A stretch of DNA of 22,092 nt from Proteobacteria bacterium UBA6156 (GCA_002422365.1 DIUO01000003.1:1-22092); one strand, 5' to 3'; numbered from the stretch's first letter, positions 14,881-20,474 are shown. Notes: generated by a model not told the origin, from the letters alone. Numbers and translations are program-made.

Positions 14881-14958
14881 ATGTCTATATGCGGCACGCT
14901 CGTTCTTCTATGGAGCCGACTGCGCGTCTTTCTCGCCGTCAGCATCCGCTGGAAGTAA
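14881..14958 (+). CDS. 25-residue hydrophobic peptide, putative type I toxin, locus 1
   Basis: Begins MSICGTLVLLWSRLRVFLAV and ends SIRWK: one membrane-sized hydrophobic stretch with Trp, interrupted by two Arg, and a basic tail, as in small membrane toxins such as Fst and Ldr. AAGGAG lies eight bases before the ATG. The locus 2 paralogue differs at six residues, all by mild changes (R/K, V/L, F/Y, L/V, A/S, V/V), and several codons differ only at silent positions, which is the mark of selection on the protein. A terminator follows after two bases. Toxicity is inferred from architecture, not sequence homology. It is too short for routine gene finders. Confidence 0.8.
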   Translation: MSICGTLVLLWSRLRVFLAVSIRWK

Positions 14959-14960
14959 CG

Positions 14961-14990
14961 AAAAAGGCACCGTTAGCGCGGTGCCTTTTT
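14961..14990. terminator. Bidirectional terminator shared by RNA I and antisense RNA II, locus 1
   Basis: Perfect 12-bp stem AAAAAGGCACCG / CGGTGCCTTTTT with loop TTAGCG. The symmetry gives a T run in both directions, as needed for two converging transcripts. Identical in locus 2. Confidence 0.95.
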
Positions 14991-15019
14991 CTGTATATAC
15001 CAACACTCGAAGGAGTGAT
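14961..15019 (-). ncRNA. Putative antisense antitoxin RNA, locus 1 (RNA II), about 60 bases
   Basis: Predicted from the promoter at 15026-15054 (start near 15019) and the shared terminator. Its 5' hairpin CACTC-CTTC-GAGTG exposes an anti-Shine-Dalgarno CTCCTTC. Further on, GTTGGTATATA is complementary to the region upstream of the peptide's ribosome-binding site. Pairing would block translation of the peptide, as RNA II does in the par/Fst system. Confidence 0.75.
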
Positions 15020-15025
15020 GCGACT

Positions 15026-15054
15026 TTTATAAGCCTTGCCGAGGGATTTGTCAA
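15026..15054 (-). promoter_or_regulatory. Strong antisense promoter of RNA II, locus 1
   Basis: On the minus strand TTGACA (15054-15049), 17-base spacer, TATAAA (15031-15026): near-consensus sigma-70, and clearly stronger than the facing promoter of the peptide mRNA. Confidence 0.88.
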
Positions 15055-15095
15055 GAAATGCAAGCGAGCCGCATGGGCCACTGGGGTGGGGCCGG

Positions 15096-16073
15096 TTATT
15101 CCTGTAGCCACCGCGCCACTTTGGGCGCGAAGTAGGTGAGGATGATGTCGGCGCCGGCGCGGCGGAGGCTGGTCATGCTTTCCATCACGACGCGTTTTTC
15201 GTCGAGTGCGCCGTTTTGGAAGGCGTAGCACATCATGCTGTATTCTCCGCTCACCTGATAGGCGGCCAGCGGCAGGTGGGTTTGGCTTCTCAGGCGGGCG
15301 AGGATGTCGAGATAGAACATGCCCGGTTTGACCATCAGGATGTCGGCGCCTTCGGCTTCGTCCAGTTCGGCCTCGCGCAGGGCTTCCCGGGCGTTGGCGG
15401 GGTCCATTTGGTAGGTTTTGCGGTCGCCCTTGAGCTCGCACCCCGCCGCCGCCCGGAAAGGCCCATAAAGCCCGCTGGCAAACTTGCTGGCATAGGCCAT
15501 GACGGGCGTGTGTTCGTAGCCTTCGGCATCGAGTTTGGCGCGGATGGCGGCGATCTGGCCGTCCATCATGGCGCTGGGGGCGACGACATCGGCCCCCGCT
15601 TTGGCGCAGACGTAGGCCTGTTGGGCGAGGTTTTCCAGCGTGTGGTCGTTGTGAACGTGGCCATCGGGCGTGAGCACGCCGCAGTGGCCGTGGCTGGTGT
15701 ATTCGCAGAAGCAGTTGTCGGAGATGACGGTCATGTCCGGGCAGGCCTCTTTGGCGCGGGTAATCATGCGGGCGAGCAGGCCGTCGTGTTTCAGGCTGTC
15801 GGAGCCGGTGGCATCTTTATGATGGCTGACACCGAAGAGCAGGATGCTGCGGATACCGGCGGCGTAGACCTCTTTAACCGCTTTGTCCATGGTGGCCTCC
15901 GGGTGGCGGAAGATGCCGGGCATGGAGGAGATGGGCGTGTCGTCGGTGATGCCTTCCTCGATGAACATCGGGTAGACGAGCTGGCTGGCGGTGAGATGGG
16001 TTTCTTGCACCATGGCGCGCAGATTTTCCGTGCGGCGCAGGCGGCGGGGGCGGTAGGGGAGGTCGAAGGTCAT
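15096..16073 (-). CDS. hemB: Delta-aminolevulinic acid dehydratase (porphobilinogen synthase)
   Basis: Condenses two molecules of 5-aminolevulinate to porphobilinogen, the second common step of haem synthesis. The 325 residues include DNCFCEYTSHGHCG with metal-ligand Cys at 121, 123 and 131, indicating a zinc-type active site. The Schiff-base lysines are K197 (AYASKFASGLYGPFR) and K249 (ILMVKPGMFYLD). KDATGSD (86-92) lies at the allosteric Mg site region. The start at 16073 (MTFDLPYRPRRLRR) matches the family. It is monocistronic here and lies between the two toxin-antitoxin-like loci; read-through past its stop at 15096 would enter RNA II of locus 1 in the sense of the antitoxin. Confidence 0.97.
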   Translation of the reverse strand: MTFDLPYRPRRLRRTENLRAMVQETHLTASQLVYPMFIEEGITDDTPISSMPGIFRHPEATMDKAVKEVYAAGIRSILLFGVSHHKDATGSDSLKHDGLLARMITRAKEACPDMTVISDNCFCEYTSHGHCGVLTPDGHVHNDHTLENLAQQAYVCAKAGADVVAPSAMMDGQIAAIRAKLDAEGYEHTPVMAYASKFASGLYGPFRAAAGCELKGDRKTYQMDPANAREALREAELDEAEGADILMVKPGMFYLDILARLRSQTHLPLAAYQVSGEYSMMCYAFQNGALDEKRVVMESMTSLRRAGADIILTYFAPKVARWLQE

Positions 16074-16158
16074 GGGGGTACTCTTGTTTTAGGTTGCCGC
16101 CGATTGTGCCCCAACCCCTGTGCGACACAACACCTTGCCTGGTTTTATGGCGATATAT

Positions 16159-16186
16159 TTGATTTTTGTTACGGTATTGATAGAGT
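16159..16186 (+). promoter_or_regulatory. Promoter of toxin-like mRNA, locus 2 (RNA I)
   Basis: TTGATT (16159-16164), 16-base spacer, TAGAGT (16181-16186), in the same relative place as in locus 1 and followed by the same GGGCCGCAAGGCATGG leader start. It fires away from the divergent hemB. Confidence 0.65.
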
Positions 16187-16243
16187 GGTGGGGCCGCAAG
16201 GCATGGACCTCACGTCACATGAACAGAAGAAAAGGAGTGTCCC

Positions 16244-16321
16244 ATGTCTATCTGCGGCACACTCGTTCTCTTGTGGAGCAAACTGCGACTCTATGTCTCA
16301 GTGAGCATCCGCTGGAAGTAA
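16244..16321 (+). CDS. 25-residue hydrophobic peptide, putative type I toxin, locus 2
   Basis: Paralogue of the peptide at 14881: begins MSICGTLVLLWSKLRLYVSV and ends SIRWK, the same length with an identical first 12 residues and identical last five. AAAGGAG stands seven bases or so before the ATG at 16244, and the stop is followed by the same terminator as in locus 1. Codons for the identical residues differ at silent positions (for example ATA/ATC, ACG/ACA, CTA/TTG), so the two genes have had time to diverge while the peptide was held constant. Single membrane-spanning helix with basic C terminus. Function as a toxin is inferred from the antisense arrangement. Confidence 0.8.
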   Translation: MSICGTLVLLWSKLRLYVSVSIRWK

Positions 16322-16323
16322 CG

Positions 16324-16353
16324 AAAAAGGCACCGTTAGCGCGGTGCCTTTTT
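16324..16353. terminator. Bidirectional terminator, locus 2
   Basis: Same perfect 12-bp stem and TTAGCG loop as in locus 1, with T runs in both directions. Confidence 0.95.
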
Positions 16354-16376
16354 CTTACATGAACACTAGGAGTGTT
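16324..16376 (-). ncRNA. Putative antisense antitoxin RNA, locus 2 (RNA II)
   Basis: Predicted start near 16376, end in the shared terminator. The 5' hairpin AACACT-CCT-AGTGTT presents the anti-Shine-Dalgarno CCT in its loop; the stem differs from that of locus 1 but the plan is the same. TGTTCATGT is complementary to the upstream repeat of this locus only. Confidence 0.75.
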
Positions 16377-16382
16377 GGTGTA

Positions 16383-16411
16383 TTTATAAGCTTTGGGAGT
16401 GGGGATGTCAA
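16383..16411 (-). promoter_or_regulatory. Strong antisense promoter of RNA II, locus 2
   Basis: On the minus strand TTGACA (16411-16406), 17-base spacer, TATAAA (16388-16383): the same elements and spacing as in locus 1, although the spacer sequence has diverged. Confidence 0.88.
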
Positions 16412-16417
16412 GATAAG

Positions 16418-16443
16418 CCAAAGCGGCCCGGGGGCCGCTTTGG
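16418..16443 (-). terminator. Hairpin at the end of the rplQ transcript
   Basis: Perfect 11-bp stem CCAAAGCGGCC / GGCCGCTTTGG with loop CGGG. No T run follows on the minus strand, so it may be leaky or act as an RNA 3'-end stabiliser. It abuts the RNA II promoter of locus 2. Confidence 0.6.
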
Positions 16444-16457
16444 GGAGAGCTTCCGGC

Positions 16458-16811
16458 TTATTTGGTAAGCTGGATGAGGGCCATGTCGGCGGCGTCTCCC
16501 TGACGGAAGCCGGCCTTGATGACGCGGGTGTAGCCACCGTTGACGCCGACAAAGCGGGGGGCGACTTCGTCGAACAGCTTTTTGAGCAGCACGGGGTTGG
16601 TAATGGTTTTGGCAACCTCGCGGCGGGCCTGCACGGTGTTGGTGCGGGCGGCGGTGATGAGGGGCTCGACCACGCGGCGGAGGTCTTTGGCCTTCGGCAG
16701 GGTGGTTTCGATGGTGCCGTGCTCGATGAGGTTCATGCACAGGCCGCGCAGCAGCGCTTTGCGGGCCGTGGTGTCGCGGCCGAAGTGACGGTGGGATACG
16801 CCGTGGGTCAT
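16458..16811 (-). CDS. rplQ: 50S ribosomal protein bL17
   Basis: Component of the large ribosomal subunit near the peptide exit tunnel. The 117-residue product starts MTHGVSHRHFGRDTTARKAL, the nearly invariant N terminus (RHxxxGRxxxHRxAL in most bacteria), and contains ITNPVLLKKLFDEVAPRF. It is slightly short but within the family's range, since many members carry a longer variable tail. In most bacteria rplQ directly follows rpoA in one operon. Here a plus-strand gene and two terminators separate them, and rplQ seems to have its own promoter just upstream. Confidence 0.96.
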   Translation of the reverse strand: MTHGVSHRHFGRDTTARKALLRGLCMNLIEHGTIETTLPKAKDLRRVVEPLITAARTNTVQARREVAKTITNPVLLKKLFDEVAPRFVGVNGGYTRVIKAGFRQGDAADMALIQLTK

Positions 16812-16840
16812 GATGACTACTCCTGAATTCTTTAACTGGG

Positions 16841-16871
16841 GCTATATGGCGGGGTTTGCGGGGGGTGTCAA
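16841..16871 (-). promoter_or_regulatory. Separate promoter for rplQ
   Basis: On the minus strand a perfect TTGACA (16871-16866) is followed after 17 bases by CATATA (16848-16843) or after 19 by TATAGC (16846-16841). Its presence fits the physical uncoupling of rplQ from rpoA. Confidence 0.62.
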
Positions 16872-16912
16872 GGGGTTTGGTGCCAGATATGCGTGTTGAT
16901 TACAGAACCTGC

Positions 16913-17038
16913 TTGATTTTTATAATGTATGCAGTATTGTAGGGGTAATCGGTTCATAGCCAATCTCTTTTTTGCGGTTTTGGCCGATATCTTCCCCTTC
17001 CCCCCCCCTCAGAGGAGCAGCCACAAGGCTGTGGTAAT
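16913..17038 (+). promoter_or_regulatory. Promoter and structured leader with hairpin between ribosome-binding site and start
   Basis: TTGATT (16913-16918), 16-base spacer, TATTGT (16935-16940); a TATAAT at 16921 is an alternative -10. The leader can fold by nested pairs ATCGG/CCGAT and GCCAA/TTGGC, roughly 16949-16989. The only Shine-Dalgarno, GAGGAG (17012-17017), lies 21 bases from the ATG. The hairpin CAGCC-ACAA-GGCTG (17018-17031) in between would shorten the effective gap to seven bases. Confidence 0.65.
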
Positions 17039-17488
17039 ATGACAAAAGAAGTAATTATTGCTTTGATTGCCTTTGCGGTCGGTATCATCGTTGTTTTTCT
17101 GATACTCCGTTCGATTTTGGCGGAACAGAAGCTGATTCGTCAGCAGGAGCAGCCGAGAGATGTGCGCATTCTCGCCGTTTCGCGCGATGCGGCGTTGCGA
17201 ATCACCGACCCTCGCAGTCCAACCACTGCGACGAAGAGGCGACCTGAAACCGAAAGGCGACCGGATGAAGAGAATCGGCGGCGGCGCGATGCGGGCGCTG
17301 GTGATGGGATGTCGGTGGCGCATCCGCTGCATCCCCTCAACCCACTCAACCCCCTCAGTCCGCTGAACGCCGTGCCCGACGACGAGCCCGCGTCTCGGCG
17401 TTCGTATGGTGGCTCTGACTTCGACTCCGGCTGGAGCGGTGGCGGCGGCGGCAGCGGTGGTGGCGGCGGCGGCGGCGGTGGCGACTAG
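17039..17488 (+). CDS. Membrane-anchored protein with Pro-rich and Gly-rich tail, 149 residues
   Basis: Unrecognised family. One N-terminal membrane helix (VIIALIAFAVGIIVVFLIL, residues ~5-23) is followed by a basic, probably disordered region (KRRPETERRPDEENRRRR). A Pro-Leu repeat comes next (HPLHPLNPLNPLSPLN), then SDFDSGWSGGGGGSGGG ending in a glycine run and Asp. Similar Gly/Ser/Trp tails occur in TPM-domain and YgcG-type surface proteins, but no such domain is present. It lies on the opposite strand between rpoA and rplQ, splitting a pair that is joined in almost all bacteria, and carries its own promoter and terminator. Function unknown. Confidence 0.7.
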   Translation: MTKEVIIALIAFAVGIIVVFLILRSILAEQKLIRQQEQPRDVRILAVSRDAALRITDPRSPTTATKRRPETERRPDEENRRRRDAGAGDGMSVAHPLHPLNPLNPLSPLNAVPDDEPASRRSYGGSDFDSGWSGGGGGSGGGGGGGGGD

Positions 17489-17507
17489 CCGAATCCCCTG
17501 GATGACG

Positions 17508-17535
17508 AAGCCCCCTGCCGCGAGGTGGGGGGCTT
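17508..17535 (+). terminator. Terminator of the 17039-17488 gene
   Basis: Stem AAGCCCCC / GGGGGCTT with a 12-base loop, followed by the T-rich GTTATTT. Confidence 0.8.
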
Positions 17536-17553
17536 GTTATTTACGGCGTAAAA

Positions 17554-17573
17554 AAGGAGCCTTGCGGCTCCTT
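17554..17573. terminator. rpoA terminator, bidirectional
   Basis: Stem AAGGAGCC / GGCTCCTT, loop TTGC, with a T run on both sides (AATTTTTT on plus, TTTTTT on minus). It ends rpoA and backs up the terminator of the convergent gene. Confidence 0.88.
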
Positions 17574-17589
17574 AATTTTTTGGCTTCGA

Positions 17590-18606
17590 CTAGAAGGTTT
17601 TGTCGAGGCGGCGGGCGAGGTCTTCGATGTTCTCGGGCGGCCAGGCTTCCAGGCGCATGCCAAGGCCGAGGCCCATTTGGCCGAGGACGTCTTTGATCTC
17701 GTTGAGCGACTTACGGCCGAAGTTGGGAGTTTTCAGCATTTCGCTTTCCGACTTCTGCACGAGGTCGCCAATGTAGACGATGTTCTCGTTCTTCAGGCAG
17801 TTGGCGCTGCGGACAGACAGTTCCAGCTCGTCGACCTTCATCAGCAAGTGCGGGTTGATGTCGATGACGTCGTCGCGGCGGTTGGCGTCGTCGGCGATAT
17901 CTTCGAAGTTAATGAACACGCTGAGTTGGTCTTGCAGAATGCGGGCGGCGAAGGCGAGAGAGTCTTCGGGAGTGACGACACCGTTACTTTCCACTTCCAT
18001 CACCAGTTTGTCGTAGTCGGTGATCTGGCCGACGCGGGCGTCGCTTACTTTGAAGCTGACGCGGCGGATGGGGCTGTAGATGGCATCGATGAGGATGGAA
18101 CCGGGTTGGCGCTCTTCGGCCTTGCGGTCGGCGGCCGGGCTATAGCCCTTGCCGATGCCGATGGTGAGCTCGATGCGCAGTTCGCCTTTTTCAGCCAAGG
18201 TGGCGATAAGGTGGGTGGGGTCGATGATTTCGATATCGTGGGTGGTTTCGATATCGGCAGCAGTGACCGGACCGGCGCCTTTTTTGTGGAGCACCACGGT
18301 TTTAGACTCGGTAGCGTGGCTGCGGATAGCCATGGCCTTGAGGTTGAGGATGATTTCGGTGACGTCTTCCATTACGCCCGGCAGGGTGGAGAACTCGTGC
18401 ACGGCGCCATCGATTTTGATGTGGGTGATGGCCGAGCCTTGCAGGCTGGACAGCAGCACGCGGCGCAGGGCGTTGCCGAGGGTATGGCCGAAACCGCGTT
18501 CGAGCGGTTCGATGGTAAAGGTAGCAAACTTTTTGGGGTCGGACCCGGCGCTCATGCCGACCTTGGTGGGTTTGATGAGCTCTTTCCAGTTGGCTTGAAT
18601 CTGCAT
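17590..18606 (-). CDS. rpoA: DNA-directed RNA polymerase subunit alpha
   Basis: Alpha subunit; the N-terminal domain dimerises and nucleates RNA polymerase assembly, and the C-terminal domain binds UP elements and activators. From the ATG at 18606 (MQIQANWKELIKPTKV), preceded by GGAAGG, the product has 338 residues, the usual size. Landmarks are FTIEPLERGFGHTLGNALRRVLLSSLQGSAIT in the N-terminal domain, GVVTPEDSLAFAARILQDQL, and the C-terminal VDELELSVRSANCLKNENI with PNFGRKSLNEIKDVL. A longer frame upstream is not supported. The order rpsM-rpsK-rpoA without rpsD is typical of alphaproteobacteria. Confidence 0.98.
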   Translation of the reverse strand: MQIQANWKELIKPTKVGMSAGSDPKKFATFTIEPLERGFGHTLGNALRRVLLSSLQGSAITHIKIDGAVHEFSTLPGVMEDVTEIILNLKAMAIRSHATESKTVVLHKKGAGPVTAADIETTHDIEIIDPTHLIATLAEKGELRIELTIGIGKGYSPAADRKAEERQPGSILIDAIYSPIRRVSFKVSDARVGQITDYDKLVMEVESNGVVTPEDSLAFAARILQDQLSVFINFEDIADDANRRDDVIDINPHLLMKVDELELSVRSANCLKNENIVYIGDLVQKSESEMLKTPNFGRKSLNEIKDVLGQMGLGLGMRLEAWPPENIEDLARRLDKTF

Positions 18607-18714
18607 GGGGTATCGCCTTCCTTCGCCTTTTTGAATATTGAGAGTGGGTGCACCTGGGGGGGGAATTAAATAAGCAGGGAGCCGCTGGTGCGTGCGGCCC
18701 CTGCCCTGCAAACG

Positions 18715-19125
18715 TTAAACGCGGCGGCGTTTACGGGGCTTGCACCCGTTGTGCGGAATTGCGGTGACATCGCGGATGGCGAGGATCTCGAACCCCTGGG
18801 CCTGGAGGCCGCGCAGCGCGCTTTCCCGCCCGGAGCCGGGGCCACGCAGGAGGACATCCAGCACGCGGACGCCGTGTTCCTTAGCAGAGCGGCCAGCGCC
18901 TTCGGCAGCCAGCTGGGCCGCAAACGGCGTGCCCTTGCGGGAGCCCTTGAAGCCTGCCTGACCAGCCGAAGACCAGGCGATGGCGTTGCCTTGGGCGTCG
19001 GTAATGGTGACGATGGTGTTGTTGAAGCTGCTGTAGATGTGCGCAGTGGCCGAAGTGATGTTCTTGCGGTCTTTACGCTTCATGGTACGGGCGGTTGTGG
19101 CGCCCTTTTTTTGCGGAGTTGCCAT
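18715..19125 (-). CDS. rpsK: 30S ribosomal protein uS11
   Basis: Part of the 30S platform that contacts the mRNA-tRNA region. The 136-residue product has a basic start (MATPQKKGATTARTMKRKDR) and the family core HIYSSFNNTIVTITDAQGNA, SSAGQAGFKGSRKGTPFAAQ, VRVLDVLLRGPGSGRESALR, ending in the invariant IPHNGCKPRKRRRV. It lies 16 bases after rpsM and about 108 bases before rpoA. Normal in all respects. Confidence 0.98.
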   Translation of the reverse strand: MATPQKKGATTARTMKRKDRKNITSATAHIYSSFNNTIVTITDAQGNAIAWSSAGQAGFKGSRKGTPFAAQLAAEGAGRSAKEHGVRVLDVLLRGPGSGRESALRGLQAQGFEILAIRDVTAIPHNGCKPRKRRRV

Positions 19126-19141
19126 TATGTGAACCTACCTG

Positions 19142-19522
19142 TTACTTGTTGGTGGTTTTTTTGTTGGCCACACCAGCCTTGCGCGGGCCCTTGCGGGTAC
19201 GGGCGTTGTGGCGGGTGCTCTGGCCACGCACGGGCAAGCCCTTGCGGTGGCGCAGGCCACGGTAGCAACCAAGGTCCATAAGACGCTTGATGTTAAGGCT
19301 GACCTGACGGCGCAGGTCACCTTCGACGATGGCTTGTGCGTCGATAACATTACGGATACGGCTGACTTCGTCGTCGCTGAGCGCGTGAACGCGCTTGGTC
19401 GGTTCGACTTGTGCTGCCTCGAGAATTTTATATGTGTTAGCCGGACCGACGCCATAAATATAGGTGAGAGCCACCCATACCTGTTTATCGGTCGGAATAT
19501 TAACACCCGCGATACGTGCCAC
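19142..19522 (-). CDS. rpsM: 30S ribosomal protein uS13
   Basis: Head protein of the small subunit that bridges to the large subunit. The product of 126 residues starts MARIAGVNIPTDKQVWVALT, continues IYGVGPANTYKILEAAQV, and has the C-terminal GLRHRKGLPVRGQSTRHNARTR followed by a Lys-rich tail. It is spaced 76 bases from the upstream bL36-like gene and is evidently in one transcript with rpsK and rpoA. Confidence 0.98.
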   Translation of the reverse strand: MARIAGVNIPTDKQVWVALTYIYGVGPANTYKILEAAQVEPTKRVHALSDDEVSRIRNVIDAQAIVEGDLRRQVSLNIKRLMDLGCYRGLRHRKGLPVRGQSTRHNARTRKGPRKAGVANKKTTNK

Positions 19523-19598
19523 GAGCTACACTCCTACCTTGAATTTATACATAAAAGCCTTGCGCAGCCCTGTGCTGCACTGGCCTAACCCCATAGGC

Positions 19599-19766
19599 TT
19601 AAGCCTGTGTAACGCCGTAACGACCGGTTTTACCGTTCTTGCGCTTATCGCGCATGACAATGCGGATACGGCCCAGAAATTTTCCGGCCTTGTTACGGGT
19701 GCGGCGCACCACTTGCAGTTTACGATCGCGCGTTTTTTCAGCGCGGATGGACGAGGCGTAACGCAT
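19599..19766 (-). CDS. rpmJ: Divergent bL36-like ribosomal protein, 55 residues
   Basis: Small, very basic protein starting MRYASSIRAEKTRDRKLQVV. The first 22 residues line up without gaps with bL36 of the Cys-less type found in Gram-negatives (M-K-x-R-x-S-L-K...R-x-VVRR): MRYASSIRAEKTRDRKLQVVRR. GRIRIVMRDKRKNGKTGRYG follows, resembling the GRVYVINK...KARQG end, but with about eight extra residues (TRNKAGKF) between. It lies between infA and rpsM, the classical place of rpmJ in many bacteria, which supports the call. bL36 is normally 37-41 residues, so this is an expanded form; an unrelated small basic protein remains possible. Confidence 0.6.
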   Translation of the reverse strand: MRYASSIRAEKTRDRKLQVVRRTRNKAGKFLGRIRIVMRDKRKNGKTGRYGVTQA

Positions 19767-19801
19767 GTTCAATCACTTCCTTACACTAGGGGTCAGAGGG
19801 G

Positions 19802-19830
19802 GCATTACCAGTTATAAAAGGGGTTGGCAA
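19802..19830 (-). promoter_or_regulatory. Putative promoter of the rpmJ-rpsM-rpsK-rpoA operon
   Basis: On the minus strand TTGCCA (19830-19825), 17-base spacer, TAATGC (19807-19802). A TATAAC also occurs within the spacer but has no partner at the right distance. The operon is cut off from infA by three plus-strand cassettes and must have its own start. Confidence 0.45.
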
Positions 19831-19871
19831 GGGGAAAATTGGGGGGACGGTGCCCACATATGCGGCAGGCA

Positions 19872-19988
19872 TTGAAAATACTGGTGATATGCCCATAATT
19901 AGGGTAGCCGGTAGGGCAAGTGCCCTGACGGGGAACACTTGGGCGTTTTTGCCGATACCCTGCCGGGTTAACCCGGAGAAGATGTATC
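19872..19988 (+). promoter_or_regulatory. C-family promoter and leader, copy 1
   Basis: TTGAAA (19872-19877), 16-base spacer, CATAAT (19894-19899). The leader has an imperfect hairpin GTG.CCC/GGG..CAC (19920-19938), then the conserved block CTTGGGCGTTTTTGCCGATA and CCCTGCCGGG. The palindrome CCGGGTTAACCCGG (19963-19976) overlaps the Shine-Dalgarno CGGAG and could hide it. Confidence 0.75.
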
Positions 19989-20453
19989 ATGACAAATCGT
20001 ATTTTGGCCGCGCTGGCGGTTGTTTTCACCCTTTTCGCGGCCCCCGTGCGGGCGGCCGACGTCAAGACCATGATCGACAGGACGACCCTGAAGGTCGTCC
20101 TGTCGATCATGGAAATGGAGCTCAAGCTCAACGGCGTCAAGGCCTCGATGGCACAGCGTGTCGTCGAGGCAAAGGCGGCGGACAAGGCCAACGACTTCCT
20201 GGCCATGCAGCGGATCACCGAAGCCGCTGTCGAGGACAGCTTCGCTATCGCGGTCGCCGAGCGGCACGCCACGATGTCGCTCAGGGCCCTCGCCCTGATC
20301 GGCAGCGCCTACGACTGGTGCCGGTGCAAGCCGGCGCCGGAAGTGATATCGGCGCTGAAGGGGGACTACCTCGAATCGCTCAATCGATCCCTGGCCACGG
20401 CCAGGGATATCGACAGATCGTTCGAGGTGATCCGGGCCCTCCATCGCGGCTAG
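19989..20453 (+). CDS. Secreted helical hypothetical protein, C-family 1, 154 residues
   Basis: Unrecognised. It starts MTNRILAALAVVFTLFAAPV with a Sec signal peptide probably cut after VRA (near residue 22). The mature part is entirely helix-forming and amphipathic (KVVLSIMEMELKLNGVKASM, AVEDSFAIAVAERHATMSLR), with two Cys (DWCRCK). It shares leader, signal-peptide style (ILAALAVVF), overall length and terminator type with the genes at 20672 and 21338, whereas the mature sequences have diverged beyond easy recognition. This suggests a rapidly evolving family of exported proteins, most likely periplasmic. A perfect inverted repeat lies within the coding region. Confidence 0.7.
   Translation: MTNRILAALAVVFTLFAAPVRAADVKTMIDRTTLKVVLSIMEMELKLNGVKASMAQRVVEAKAADKANDFLAMQRITEAAVEDSFAIAVAERHATMSLRALALIGSAYDWCRCKPAPEVISALKGDYLESLNRSLATARDIDRSFEVIRALHRG
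20068..20112 (+). repeat. Perfect 20-bp inverted repeat inside the C1 coding region
   Basis: Arm CCATGATCGACAGGACGACC (20068-20087), loop CTGAA, then its exact complement (20093-20112). In the mRNA this is a very stable hairpin about 80 bases after the start codon; because of it the two strands encode nearly the same peptide (MIDRTT.. and ..VVLSIM). Confidence 0.95.
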
Positions 20454-20474
20454 GCTGCAGCAACGAACGACAGA

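Larger units (their letters stand above)
14849..15017 (+). repeat. Direct repeats of locus 1, flanking peptide gene and terminator
   Basis: TATATACCAAC (14849-14859) plus GAAGGAGTG (14867-14875, covering the ribosome-binding site) recur in the same order at 14994-15004 and 15009-15017, beyond the terminator. The minus-strand transcript of the second copy is therefore complementary to the ribosome-binding region of the first. Confidence 0.9.
16217..16375 (+). repeat. Direct repeats of locus 2, different from those of locus 1
   Basis: ACATGAACA (16217-16225) plus AGGAGTGT (16233-16240) recur at 16357-16365 and 16368-16375. The first element is unrelated to TATATACCAAC of locus 1, yet within each locus the two copies agree, so the pairing partners have changed together. 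Confidence 0.88.

Noticed and set aside
14727..15032. Longer plus-strand frames covering toxin-like locus 1
   Set aside because: They read through the terminator and have no ribosome-binding site, and their frames are not conserved in locus 2, whereas the 25-codon frame is.
15216..16304. 362-codon plus-strand frame opposite hemB, running into toxin-like locus 2
   Set aside because: Antisense shadow of hemB; its end overlaps the peptide gene at 16244 in another frame, and the peptide is supported by a paralogue.
17406..17488. Simple-sequence GGC/GGT tract as a phase-variation site
   Set aside because: The repeat unit is three bases and irregular, so length changes would keep the frame and only alter the Gly tail.
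17677..18669. 330-codon plus-strand frame opposite rpoA
   Set aside because: Antisense shadow of rpoA with Asp/Val/Gly-biased composition.
19968..20444. Minus-strand frame opposite the C1 gene
   Set aside because: C1 has a ribosome-binding site, conserved leader and Sec signal peptide. The similarity of the two strands' products comes only from the inverted repeat.
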